Made by a program: the position numbers and the translations under genes. From Pseudomonadota bacterium (GTDB lineage: Bacteria > Myxococcota > Myxococcia > Myxococcales > Myxococcaceae), in contig JAFAAN010000174.1 in assembly GCA_023426545.1 (NCBI GenBank), forward strand, positions 1-64,000: a DNA stretch of 64,000 bases, read 5' to 3'. Shown here one piece after another: positions 42,368-49,373 of this stretch. Within the stretch, counting starts at the first letter, position 1, and the number at the start of each line of letters is the position of its first letter. The notes beneath the pieces were generated by a model, which searched no databases, was not told the DNA's origin, and saw only the letters and a list, made by a program, of their open reading frames with translations.

Positions 42368-43516
42368 GCTATCATCACGTCGCGGCGTTGCGAACGGGTC
42401 CGAGAAGCGCGGGTCCGTCAGGAACGCCGTGTCGGTGAGCGCTTCGAGGAACGCCAGCACGTCTTCCTTCTCCTGGGCCGTCAGGGTGAAGCCCCGGACG
42501 AAGCCGCTCTGCAGCGGACTGGCCTCTCCGCCATTGCGCGGACGCGCGTGTCCTCCCGCGGCGTAGTGGTCCAGCACATCCGACAGCGTGGCCATGCCGC
42601 CGTCGTGCATGTACGGCGCGGTGACGGCCACGTTGCGCAGGGACGGCGCGCGGAAGCGCCCCATGTCCTCGGCACGGCCCGTCAGCTCGATGAGGCCCGG
42701 GTCCTCGGCCGGATAGGCCCCCTGCCCGTCCTCGTTGTACAGGCCCGTGTTGTGGAAGGGCAGGATGGGCTCGGCCGTCGCCTCGTGCACGGTCGCATCC
42801 TGGAAGTTGAAGCCGGAGTGACAGTGGTCGCACTCCAGCCGCTCCGAGAAGAACAGCTCCATGCCCCGCTTCTGCTGACGCGTCATCGCCTCCGCGTCAT
42901 TCCCATACACATACCGGTCATACGCCGAGCTGCCCGAGATGAGCGTCCGCTGGAACGACGCCAGCGCGCGCATCAGCGTGGCCACCGACACCGGCTCCAC
43001 CGCGTCCGGGAACGCGCGCTGGAACTCAGACGCCAGCGCCGCATCCGAGCGCAGCCGCTCGACCAGCTCCTGCTCCCGGTCACCAAAGCCCAGCTCCACC
43101 GGCTCCTTGCCGAACAAGGGCACCAGGACCTGGGACTCCAGCGAGGTGAGCGCGGGGTTCGCCCACGTGAGGCTCGTGGCGTAGGCGACATTGGCCAGCC
43201 CCTGCGAGTTCCGGCGATGCACCTGCCCCGTGCTGCCCACCGGCGTGGCGCGGCCGTCCGTGAAGGCCCGCGCCTGCTCATGGCAGGAGGCACAAGCCTG
43301 CGTGCCATTCAGGGACAGGCGCACGTCGTAGAAGAGGCGCCGCCCCAGCTGCACCTTCGCCTCCGTCATCGGGTTGTCCCCGGGAACCCTCGGCGTGGGA
43401 AACCCCGCAGGCAGTCGCCATGCGTACGGCTCGGGCCCGCCGCCCGGCTCGCCACAGCCCGCCCCCAGCCACACCACCGCGAGGAGCCCCACGAATCCAC
43501 CGCCCCGGCGCGCCAT
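42362..43516 (-). CDS. mbnH: Di-heme enzyme MbnH (MXAN_0977 family)
   Basis: 384 residues, lipoprotein-like N terminus (LGAGC, Cys21). Two CxxCH heme motifs, CASCH (75-79) and CDHCH (229-233), plus NVAVTAPYMHDGG with the distal ligand region, define the MauG/cytochrome c peroxidase superfamily. The pairing with the MbnP-type gene just upstream (9-base gap) marks it as MbnH: in characterised members it oxidises a Trp of MbnP to kynurenine, creating a copper site. ATG 43516 follows GGAGGACGCC. The pair is usually co-transcribed, and here mbnP is the first gene. The 3' end overlaps mini-lipoprotein B by 6 bases tail-to-tail. Confidence 0.88.
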   Translation of the reverse strand: MARRGGGFVGLLAVVWLGAGCGEPGGGPEPYAWRLPAGFPTPRVPGDNPMTEAKVQLGRRLFYDVRLSLNGTQACASCHEQARAFTDGRATPVGSTGQVHRRNSQGLANVAYATSLTWANPALTSLESQVLVPLFGKEPVELGFGDREQELVERLRSDAALASEFQRAFPDAVEPVSVATLMRALASFQRTLISGSSAYDRYVYGNDAEAMTRQQKRGMELFFSERLECDHCHSGFNFQDATVHEATAEPILPFHNTGLYNEDGQGAYPAEDPGLIELTGRAEDMGRFRAPSLRNVAVTAPYMHDGGMATLSDVLDHYAAGGHARPRNGGEASPLQSGFVRGFTLTAQEKEDVLAFLEALTDTAFLTDPRFSDPFATPRRDDSL

Positions 43517-43525
43517 GGCGTCCTC

Positions 43526-44389
43526 CTACTCCGCCCGGATGAAGGTCTGCGCGCCGGGCGCCGTGGCCTGCTCCCGATGCGGCAGGCCCAGCCGGGCGAA
43601 CACCTCCGCGCAGTCCGGGTCCGTCTGCTGCGACATGCACCCCACGGAGGTGTTGGGCACGTCCGCGTTCGCGTCCAGGTTCGAGCCCGCGAAGAGCGCG
43701 CCCAGGTCCAGCACCACCTTCCCCGTCTCCAGGTCCAGCGAGTCCAGCGCCACCTCGGGGCGGTTTCCGTGCGTACACCCCGCGGTGCCGCTCGTCTGCC
43801 CCTCGGGCGGCGGCGCACAGTCCGTGCTCCCCAGGTGCATGACGTGCCCTCCGGGCAGCCCCGGGGTCCGCCCCTCGATGCGTGTGAACAGGTAGCCCGA
43901 GCGCCAGCTCCAGTAGAGGCTCGCGTCGTTCAGCGGAGCGGGCGCAGTGGACACGTCGAGGTGGTTGAGCGTCTCCGGCACGCCCAGCTTGAAGCGCAGG
44001 CCCGTATAGCGGCCCTCGGGCGCCGTGCCGACGATGCGCAGGTTCGTCGCCTGCGTGCCTTGGGTGCACTGGCCCGCCTTGTCCGCGAAGTCGAGCAGCG
44101 CCGTGCCCTGGACCTGCCAGCGCCCATCCTCCGTCAGGTCCAGCCGCACCTCCTCCCCGCCCTCCGTGACGAGCCGGACGTCATGGAGGTACACGCGAAA
44201 GTCCATGGGCTCGTACGTCGTCCCCGTCGTCCCCACCCCGCTGTAGGTGCGGCCACACGCGAAGGGCTCGCTGCCCACCCGAGCCTCGAAGGGGATGGCC
44301 ACCTCCATGCGGGCTTCATCACCACAGCCCAGGGCCCCCAGCATCACGAAGGGAAGCGAGCGGACGGCGCAACGGCGAACGGACCTCAT
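43526..44389 (-). CDS. mbnP: MbnP-type copper-binding lipoprotein (four-Cys motif)
   Basis: 287 residues, lipobox LGALGC (Cys22). The MbnP/TIGR04052 pattern is visible: IPFEARVG near the start, CGRTY (Cys45), GQCTQG (Cys108), CTHG (Cys205) and the conserved Trp cluster LYWSWRSGYLF (Trp160, Trp162). One of these Trp residues is expected to be converted to kynurenine by MbnH; which one cannot be told here. The mature protein is periplasmic or outer-membrane anchored and binds copper in its modified form. ATG 44389 follows CACGGGAG. It heads the mbnP-mbnH operon. Two further Cys, 251 and 260, near the C terminus may form a disulfide. Confidence 0.88.
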   Translation of the reverse strand: MRSVRRCAVRSLPFVMLGALGCGDEARMEVAIPFEARVGSEPFACGRTYSGVGTTGTTYEPMDFRVYLHDVRLVTEGGEEVRLDLTEDGRWQVQGTALLDFADKAGQCTQGTQATNLRIVGTAPEGRYTGLRFKLGVPETLNHLDVSTAPAPLNDASLYWSWRSGYLFTRIEGRTPGLPGGHVMHLGSTDCAPPPEGQTSGTAGCTHGNRPEVALDSLDLETGKVVLDLGALFAGSNLDANADVPNTSVGCMSQQTDPDCAEVFARLGLPHREQATAPGAQTFIRAE

Positions 44390-44508
44390 GCGGACTCCCG
44401 TGAGATGAAATGGAGTCCCCGAGTAACGCAAGCCCACCGAGCCGAGAACGTGGCAAGTTGTCACAGCCCCAGGTCCTCGGCTCCACGAAGGCCGGCAGGC
44501 GGCGCGCC

Positions 44509-45495
44509 TCAATCGCCTCGCGTGTTGTAGCCCGCGTCACCGTAGGGCTGGAGCCGGTCCAGCCACAGCGCCTCCAGCACCTCCAGCTCCTCCTTCGGGT
44601 CCGCGCCGGGCTCCTCGGAGGGCTTCAGCACATCCAGCACCTCGAAGGTGAACTGGTCCGCGCCGTAGCGCCTCCAGTCTTCCAGCAGCGCGGGGAGGCG
44701 GTCCATGCCCGTGGCCAGCTCGAAGCGGATGCGGTTGAGCATGCCCTGAACATTGGGGCTCGCGCCCACCAGCACCTTGCCGTTGGCGAGGCAGCGCACC
44801 GCGTACACGCCCATGGGCGGCGGCGCCTCCCTGTACGAACGCTTCAACTCGGAGCGCCGGGAGCGGCTGCCTGGTACCGGGGAGGATTCATCGACGGACA
44901 TGGAGGACCTCGTGTCGGGAGAAGAAGTGGAGGTGAGTGGTGCCGCGAGCCGGGCGAGCTTCTGGGCGAGCCGCCCCTGTGCATCCCCATCCCGCGGCGC
45001 CATCCAGTCGCGCCCCATGCGGCCCCAGTCCGCATCCTGGGGGTCCATGCCGAGCGACTGGAGGAGGCTGGCCTCGCAGATGAAGAACTGGCCGCGGAAC
45101 GGGAAGAGGAAGCCGCCCACCTCGCGCAGCGAGGCAGCGGCCTCCGGGTAGGAGGTGAACCAGCGGTTGAGGTAGGCGCCGCCGACGCGAGCGAGCAGCC
45201 GCTCGAAGTCGACGTGGTGCGGCCCCGGGGTACCTTCACGGGCCTCCTTCAGCGCCACCCAGGAGGCATGCCCCTGCTCACGCGCGATGACGGCCAGCGC
45301 ATGCTTGCGGCGCACCATCCCCTTTCGCGCGAGCACCTCGCCCAGCGACAGGCCCGCGAAGCCGGGCAGCACACGCAGCCGCTCCGCCGCACTGGCGGCG
45401 CGCGACGCATCCGGCGAGCCCAGCGCCTTGAGCAGCAGCGACGCGCGGACCTTGCATTCCTGGAGGGAGACGGGCGCGGCGGAGTCGGTTCCCAT
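44509..45495 (-). CDS. GIY-YIG nuclease-like protein with N-terminal helical domain
   Basis: 328 residues. The C-terminal 100 residues match the GIY-YIG fold: GVYAVRCLANGKVLVGAS (GIY and a degenerate YIG as LVG), LLEDWRRYGADQFTFEVLD, and LEVLEALWLDRLQPYGDAGYN with the metal-binding Glu in LEALW. An Arg expected on the helix is present in NRIRFEL. The N-terminal 85 residues (LRVLPGFAGLSLGEVLARKG, then ALAVIAREQGHASWVALKEA) resemble the helical module that precedes some ankyrin or GIY-YIG proteins. The middle (about 190-220) is a Ser-rich linker. ATG 45495 is preferred over a GTG 27 bases upstream. The role is unknown; similar proteins include selfish or repair nucleases. Confidence 0.7.
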   Translation of the reverse strand: MGTDSAAPVSLQECKVRASLLLKALGSPDASRAASAAERLRVLPGFAGLSLGEVLARKGMVRRKHALAVIAREQGHASWVALKEAREGTPGPHHVDFERLLARVGGAYLNRWFTSYPEAAASLREVGGFLFPFRGQFFICEASLLQSLGMDPQDADWGRMGRDWMAPRDGDAQGRLAQKLARLAAPLTSTSSPDTRSSMSVDESSPVPGSRSRRSELKRSYREAPPPMGVYAVRCLANGKVLVGASPNVQGMLNRIRFELATGMDRLPALLEDWRRYGADQFTFEVLDVLKPSEEPGADPKEELEVLEALWLDRLQPYGDAGYNTRGD

Positions 45496-45662
45496 GAGAA
45501 GTCCCTCGACGTCGGCCCTCACCCGATTACGGGCCGTGGAAGGAACTCATCGAGAACTGTCGAACTGCCGGGAGAAGCGAGGGTGACGTCGTCTTTTCGG
45601 GCAGGCGCCCCTCGGCACCTGGGTGGGAATTAACGAGGGGCGCGGCCTTCGCGCAAGGGCTT

Positions 45663-46253
45663 TCACGCCGAGGGCGAGCTGGGCCCGGAGGGCTCGCACG
45701 CCCGGCTGGAAGACTTGCACGTGCAGTCCAGGCATCCGTGCGAGGCGCAGGTTCCGCAGCTGCGCTCCAGCTGCTTCTTCAGCGCCACCCGCGCCCGGTG
45801 GAGCCGCACGCCGGCGTTGTTCGCGGTGATGCCCACCTCGCGCGCTACGTCCACCACGCCGCGCTCCTCCAGGTCCACCTGCCTCAGGATGTCCGCATAC
45901 TCCGGCTTGAGCGTGGGCAGCAGCTCCCCCACGCACGCACAGACGACCTGCTTCAGCTCCGGGTCCACGGCCTCCGTGAGCTCGCGCGCCTCGCGCTCCA
46001 GCGCGCGGCCCTCCGCCGCCTGCCGCCGGTAGTGGTCCACCAGCGCGTTGCGGAGCAGGCGGTAGAACCACGCCACCGCCCCCTCGCCATCGCGCAGCGC
46101 CCCGCCCTTCTCCAGCGTCTTCACGAAGGCGGCCTGGAGGATTTCCTCCGCTGTCGCACGGCTGCCCACGCGCCGCTCCAGGAAGCCGAGGAACTGACGA
46201 TGGTTGTCCACCAACGCACGCACCACCTCCTCGCCCGGGGCCTCGGTCTCCAT
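45663..46253 (-). CDS. CorE-like ECF sigma factor with Cys-rich C-terminal domain
   Basis: 196 residues. Region 2 (AEEILQAAFVKTLEKGG, AWFYRLLRNALVDHYRR) and region 4 (LPTLKPEYADILRQVDLEE, VAREVGITANNAGVRLHRARVALKK) are intact. A C-terminal tail after residue 164 contains six Cys (166, 169, 174, 177, 179, 186) in the pattern CxxCx4CxxCxC, and region 4 starts with Cys105/Cys107. This is the layout of CorE of Myxococcus xanthus, a copper-responsive ECF sigma factor whose Cys-rich domain binds metal and switches activity without an anti-sigma factor. The start is ATG 46253 (AAAGGAG upstream). It lies near the copper genes, which fits control of copper export by this protein; the metal it senses is inferred. 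Confidence 0.85.
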   Translation of the reverse strand: METEAPGEEVVRALVDNHRQFLGFLERRVGSRATAEEILQAAFVKTLEKGGALRDGEGAVAWFYRLLRNALVDHYRRQAAEGRALEREARELTEAVDPELKQVVCACVGELLPTLKPEYADILRQVDLEERGVVDVAREVGITANNAGVRLHRARVALKKQLERSCGTCASHGCLDCTCKSSSRACEPSGPSSPSA

Positions 46254-46303
46254 CACGCGGTACTCCTTTCCCACACGTCATCTGCCCATCTTCGCGCCTG
46301 ATT

Positions 46304-46315
46304 TCAACGCGTTGA
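46304..46315. promoter_or_regulatory. 12-bp palindrome upstream of the CorE-like gene
   Basis: TCAACGCGTTGA is a perfect 12-bp palindrome centred 57 bases upstream of the sigma factor start. Its position suits a regulator or sigma binding site; no partner copy was found. Confidence 0.4.
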
Positions 46316-46404
46316 CACGGACGCCCCCCTTCGGCACCGGGCATTCCCACCAAACCCTGACGGGGGCGGGAGCGGCGCCCACACGCGCGAGGCGCCGTGA
46401 GGCA

Positions 46405-46434
46405 TTGACAGACACCGGGCTCCACGCTTATTTC
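46405..46434 (+). promoter_or_regulatory. Likely sigma-70 promoter of the thr/met operon
   Basis: TTGACA at 46405-46410, an 18-base spacer and TATTTC at 46429-46434. Transcription would start near 46441, exactly where the candidate riboswitch begins (46442). Confidence 0.55.
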
Positions 46435-46441
46435 GTGCGCA

Positions 46442-46515
46442 GCATCCAGAGCGGTCCCGCCTCGCGCGGTGGCCCGACAACCTGGAGTCGGACCTCCAAG
46501 GTGTCCAAACGATGC
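46442..46515 (+). promoter_or_regulatory. Candidate SAM-I/IV-like riboswitch
   Basis: A three-way junction can be drawn by eye. P1: GCATC (46442-46446) / GATGC (46511-46515). J1/2 contains CAGAGC. P2: GGTC-CCGC (46453-46460) / GCGG-GGCC (46466-46474, one bulged T) with loop CTCGC. P3: ACCTGGAG (46480-46487) / CTCC-A-AGGT (46494-46502). The conserved-looking words AGAGxGG, GGCCC, CAACC, AAGGTG and AAC...GATG occur in the order found in SAM-I and SAM-I/IV riboswitches. It stands at the start of the mRNA of an operon for homoserine, methionine and methionine uptake, the expected SAM-controlled genes. No covariance search was run. Confidence 0.55.
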
Positions 46516-46850
46516 GGCTCGGGGAGCAGGGGCTCCACGGGCAATCCAAGCGTCCGAGGCCGGAGGGCTCCTCCTGCTTCGGTGAGAGAGGACCTCCGTG
46601 GCTCCATCCACCTGCTCCGCACCGTCCATCGCCACCTCCGTGTCGCTCGCGCGCCGCTGCGCCCTCGCCGCGCCTCGAATGCGCCGGCCCGGCGGCATGT
46701 CCTAGTCCGCCAGGGCCCCCTCCCAGCACCTCCTTCCTTCTTGCCGTGGGCGCTCGCGCGCCGCGTCCGGCCGGCGTGTGCCCGGCACGCGGCGCCGTGC
46801 CCGCCCGCTCTACCGACACAGGGCCCGCCGGGCCCATTCGAGGCTTTCCA
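46516..46850 (+). other. Remaining 335-base leader of the thr/met operon
   Basis: No gene is seen between the candidate aptamer and ATG 46851. It contains a small hairpin at about 46522-46535 (GGAGC...GCTCC) and a GGGCCC-rich inverted repeat at 46821-46835 close to the start codon, either of which could be part of a switch. Length and position suggest regulation by premature termination or by hiding the start. Confidence 0.4.
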
Positions 46851-49346
46851 ATGAGCAGCACGCCGTTGCAGGTGTTGAAGTTCGGTGGCACGTCCGTGGG
46901 CGCTCCCGCGCGGCTCCACCAGGTGGTCGGACTGATTGGCGGACACGCGAGGCGAGGCCCCCTGGTGGTGGTCGTCTCCGCGATGGGCGACACCACCGAC
47001 TGGCTGCTGGACGCGGCCCGCCTCGCCACGGAGGGGGACCTCGATGGCGCGCTCGCGGTGGCCACGCGCATCGCGGACCTCGCGAAGGCCAACGCCGCGG
47101 CGCTCGTGCCCGCGCAGGCCGCGGCGCTGGCGGCGCGCGTGGACGGGCTGCTCGCACCGCTGCGGGAGCTGCTCCAGGGCCTCTCCCTCACCCGGGAGTG
47201 CTCGCCCTCCACGAAGGACCGGGTGCTGTCGTTCGGCGAGCTGGTGTCCGCGACCGTCCTGGCGGAGCTGCTCACGGCCCACGGCACGGCCGCGGCCTTC
47301 CGCGACGCGCGGCAGTTGCTGGTCACGGATGAGCGCTTCGGCGCGGCGCGGGTGGACCTCGCGCGAACGCGGGAGCGGCTCCAGGCCGCGGCGGAGGCGT
47401 GGGGCGGCGAGGTGCCCGTCATCCCCGGCTTCATCGCCGCGACGCCGGATGGGCGCACCACCACGCTGGGCCGCAACGGCTCCGACTACACCGCGGCGCT
47501 GGTGGCCCAGGGCCTGGGCGCGGCGGAGGTCACCGTGTGGACAGACGTGCTCGGCCTACACACGGCCGACCCGGACCTGGTCGCGGACGCCTACCCCGTG
47601 GCGCACCTCACCCACGCCGAGGGCCTGGAGCTGGCGGCGGTGGGCGCGCGCATGCTGCACCCGCGCACGATGATTCCACTCATCGAGTCCGGCATCTCGC
47701 TGCGCATCCGCAACACCATGGAGCCGGAGCACCCCGGCACGCTCATCGACGCCATCGGCTCGCCCGACGGCCAGCGCCCCACCTGCATCGCGACGCGCGA
47801 GGAGCTGGCCCTGCTCGGCGTCGAGGTGCGCAAGCTGTCAGACCAGTTCCAGCTCGGGGAGCGGGTGCTGGCCTCGCTGCGCGCGGCGCACGTCACCGTG
47901 TGGATGACCGCGCAGTCCGCCAATGGCCAGTCCCTGGCCGTCGTCGTCCCCCGCGCCGACGCGGAGCACGCGCGGACCGTGCTCGCCGCGGAGCTGGCCC
48001 AGGAGCTGTCACGCCACGAGGTGGAGCCGCTCGAGGTCCGTCAGCCGGTGACGCTGCTGACCCTGGTGGCCGAGGCCATGGGCCACGGCGTCAATGTGGC
48101 CGGGCGCTTCTTCAGCGCCCTGGGCGCGGTGGGCGTCAACGTGCGCGCCAGCGCCCAGGGCGCCAGCTCCCGCTCGCTCTCGTGCGTCGTCGACGCGGCG
48201 GACACCGCCATCGCCGCGCGCACCACGCACGCGGCCTTCAACCTGTCTCATCAACAGGTGAGCCTCTTCGTCCTGGGCCGTGGAACGGTGGGCGGTCAGC
48301 TCCTGGCGCAGCTGCGCGCCCAGCAGGCGCTGCTCCGCGACAAGCATGGCATCGCGCTGCGCGTCGTCGGCCTCGCGGACAGCCGGCGCGCGCTGTTCGA
48401 CGCCGCCGGGCTTCCGCTCGACACGCTGGAGGCGAAGCTGGCGAGCGCGGCGCCCGAGGCGCCGGAGGCCCGCACCCTGGTGCCCCTGCTGGACTCGCTG
48501 CGGCGGCTGCCGGTGCCCATCCTCGTGGACTGCACCGCCGCCAATGGGCAGGAGACGCTCTACACGGAGGCGTTCCAGCGCGGCATCCACGTGGTGGCGG
48601 CCAACAAGAAGCCGCTGGCGCTCCCGTGGGAGGAGCGCGAGGCGCTGCTGGCCACGGCGCGGCGCAACCACGTGGCGTACCACTACGAGACGACGGTGGC
48701 GTCCAGCCTGCCTGTCATCGACACGCTGGCGAACCTCGTGCGCACCGGCGACACGGTCCACCTCATCACCGCGTCGCTGTCCGGCAGCCTGGGCTTCATC
48801 TGCAACGAGCTGGCGGCGGGCGTCCCACTGTCCCGGGCCGTCCGCGCCGCCCGCGAGCGTGGCTACACGGAGCCCGACCCGCGCGAGGACCTGAGCGGCG
48901 CGGACGTCGCGCGCAAGGCGCTCATCCTGGCGCGGGAGCTGGGCCTGCCGCTCTCGCTGTCGGACGTGGCGCTGGAGCCCTTCGTCACCACCCGCGAGGG
49001 CACGTCCGTAGAGGCGTTCTTCCAGGAGCTCGCCCGGCATGACGCGGCCTACGCGGAGCGCGTGACCCGCTACCGCCAGGCGGGCACCGTGCCGCGCTAC
49101 CTCGCCCGCATCGACCCGTCGAAGGCGGGCACCGGCGCCCCCGTCATCCGCGTGGGCACCGTCGGCGTCGAGGTGGGCCACCCCGCGGCCGACCTTCGGG
49201 GCTCCGAGTCCTTCGTGTCCTTCACCACCACCCGCCACAGCGACTTCCCGCTCACCGTCCGGGGCGCGGGGGCCGGCGGCGCCGTCACCGCGTCCGGCGT
49301 GCTGGCCGACATCCTCCGCATCTCCCAGACGCTGCGGGGCCGCTGA
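46851..49346 (+). CDS. Bifunctional aspartokinase/homoserine dehydrogenase
   Basis: 831 residues, the length of ThrA/MetL fusions. Residues 8-280 form the aspartokinase (KFGGTSVG at 10-17, GRNGSDYTAALVAQGL, and the GLHTADP substrate region). Two ACT domains (about 310-460) bind the feedback amino acid (e.g. LVAEAMGHGVNVAGRFFSAL). From 470 on is homoserine dehydrogenase: VLGRGTVGGQLL NAD(P) motif, VVAANKKPLALPW, SGSLGFICNEL. It catalyses the first and third steps of the aspartate pathway. Whether it is threonine- or methionine-type is not decided, but the methionine gene neighbours and the candidate SAM switch favour the MetL role. It heads the operon with the metB-like genes, 27 bases before the next start. 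Confidence 0.92.
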   Translation: MSSTPLQVLKFGGTSVGAPARLHQVVGLIGGHARRGPLVVVVSAMGDTTDWLLDAARLATEGDLDGALAVATRIADLAKANAAALVPAQAAALAARVDGLLAPLRELLQGLSLTRECSPSTKDRVLSFGELVSATVLAELLTAHGTAAAFRDARQLLVTDERFGAARVDLARTRERLQAAAEAWGGEVPVIPGFIAATPDGRTTTLGRNGSDYTAALVAQGLGAAEVTVWTDVLGLHTADPDLVADAYPVAHLTHAEGLELAAVGARMLHPRTMIPLIESGISLRIRNTMEPEHPGTLIDAIGSPDGQRPTCIATREELALLGVEVRKLSDQFQLGERVLASLRAAHVTVWMTAQSANGQSLAVVVPRADAEHARTVLAAELAQELSRHEVEPLEVRQPVTLLTLVAEAMGHGVNVAGRFFSALGAVGVNVRASAQGASSRSLSCVVDAADTAIAARTTHAAFNLSHQQVSLFVLGRGTVGGQLLAQLRAQQALLRDKHGIALRVVGLADSRRALFDAAGLPLDTLEAKLASAAPEAPEARTLVPLLDSLRRLPVPILVDCTAANGQETLYTEAFQRGIHVVAANKKPLALPWEEREALLATARRNHVAYHYETTVASSLPVIDTLANLVRTGDTVHLITASLSGSLGFICNELAAGVPLSRAVRAARERGYTEPDPREDLSGADVARKALILARELGLPLSLSDVALEPFVTTREGTSVEAFFQELARHDAAYAERVTRYRQAGTVPRYLARIDPSKAGTGAPVIRVGTVGVEVGHPAADLRGSESFVSFTTTRHSDFPLTVRGAGAGGAVTASGVLADILRISQTLRGR

Positions 49347-49373
49347 GCGCGCGCCACTGAAAGGACTGCTCCC

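Noticed and set aside
46679..46705. Leader peptide before the thr/met operon (ATG CGC CGG ... TAG)
   Set aside because: Only eight codons without a run of Met, Thr or Ile codons and without a ribosome binding site, so no classical attenuator.
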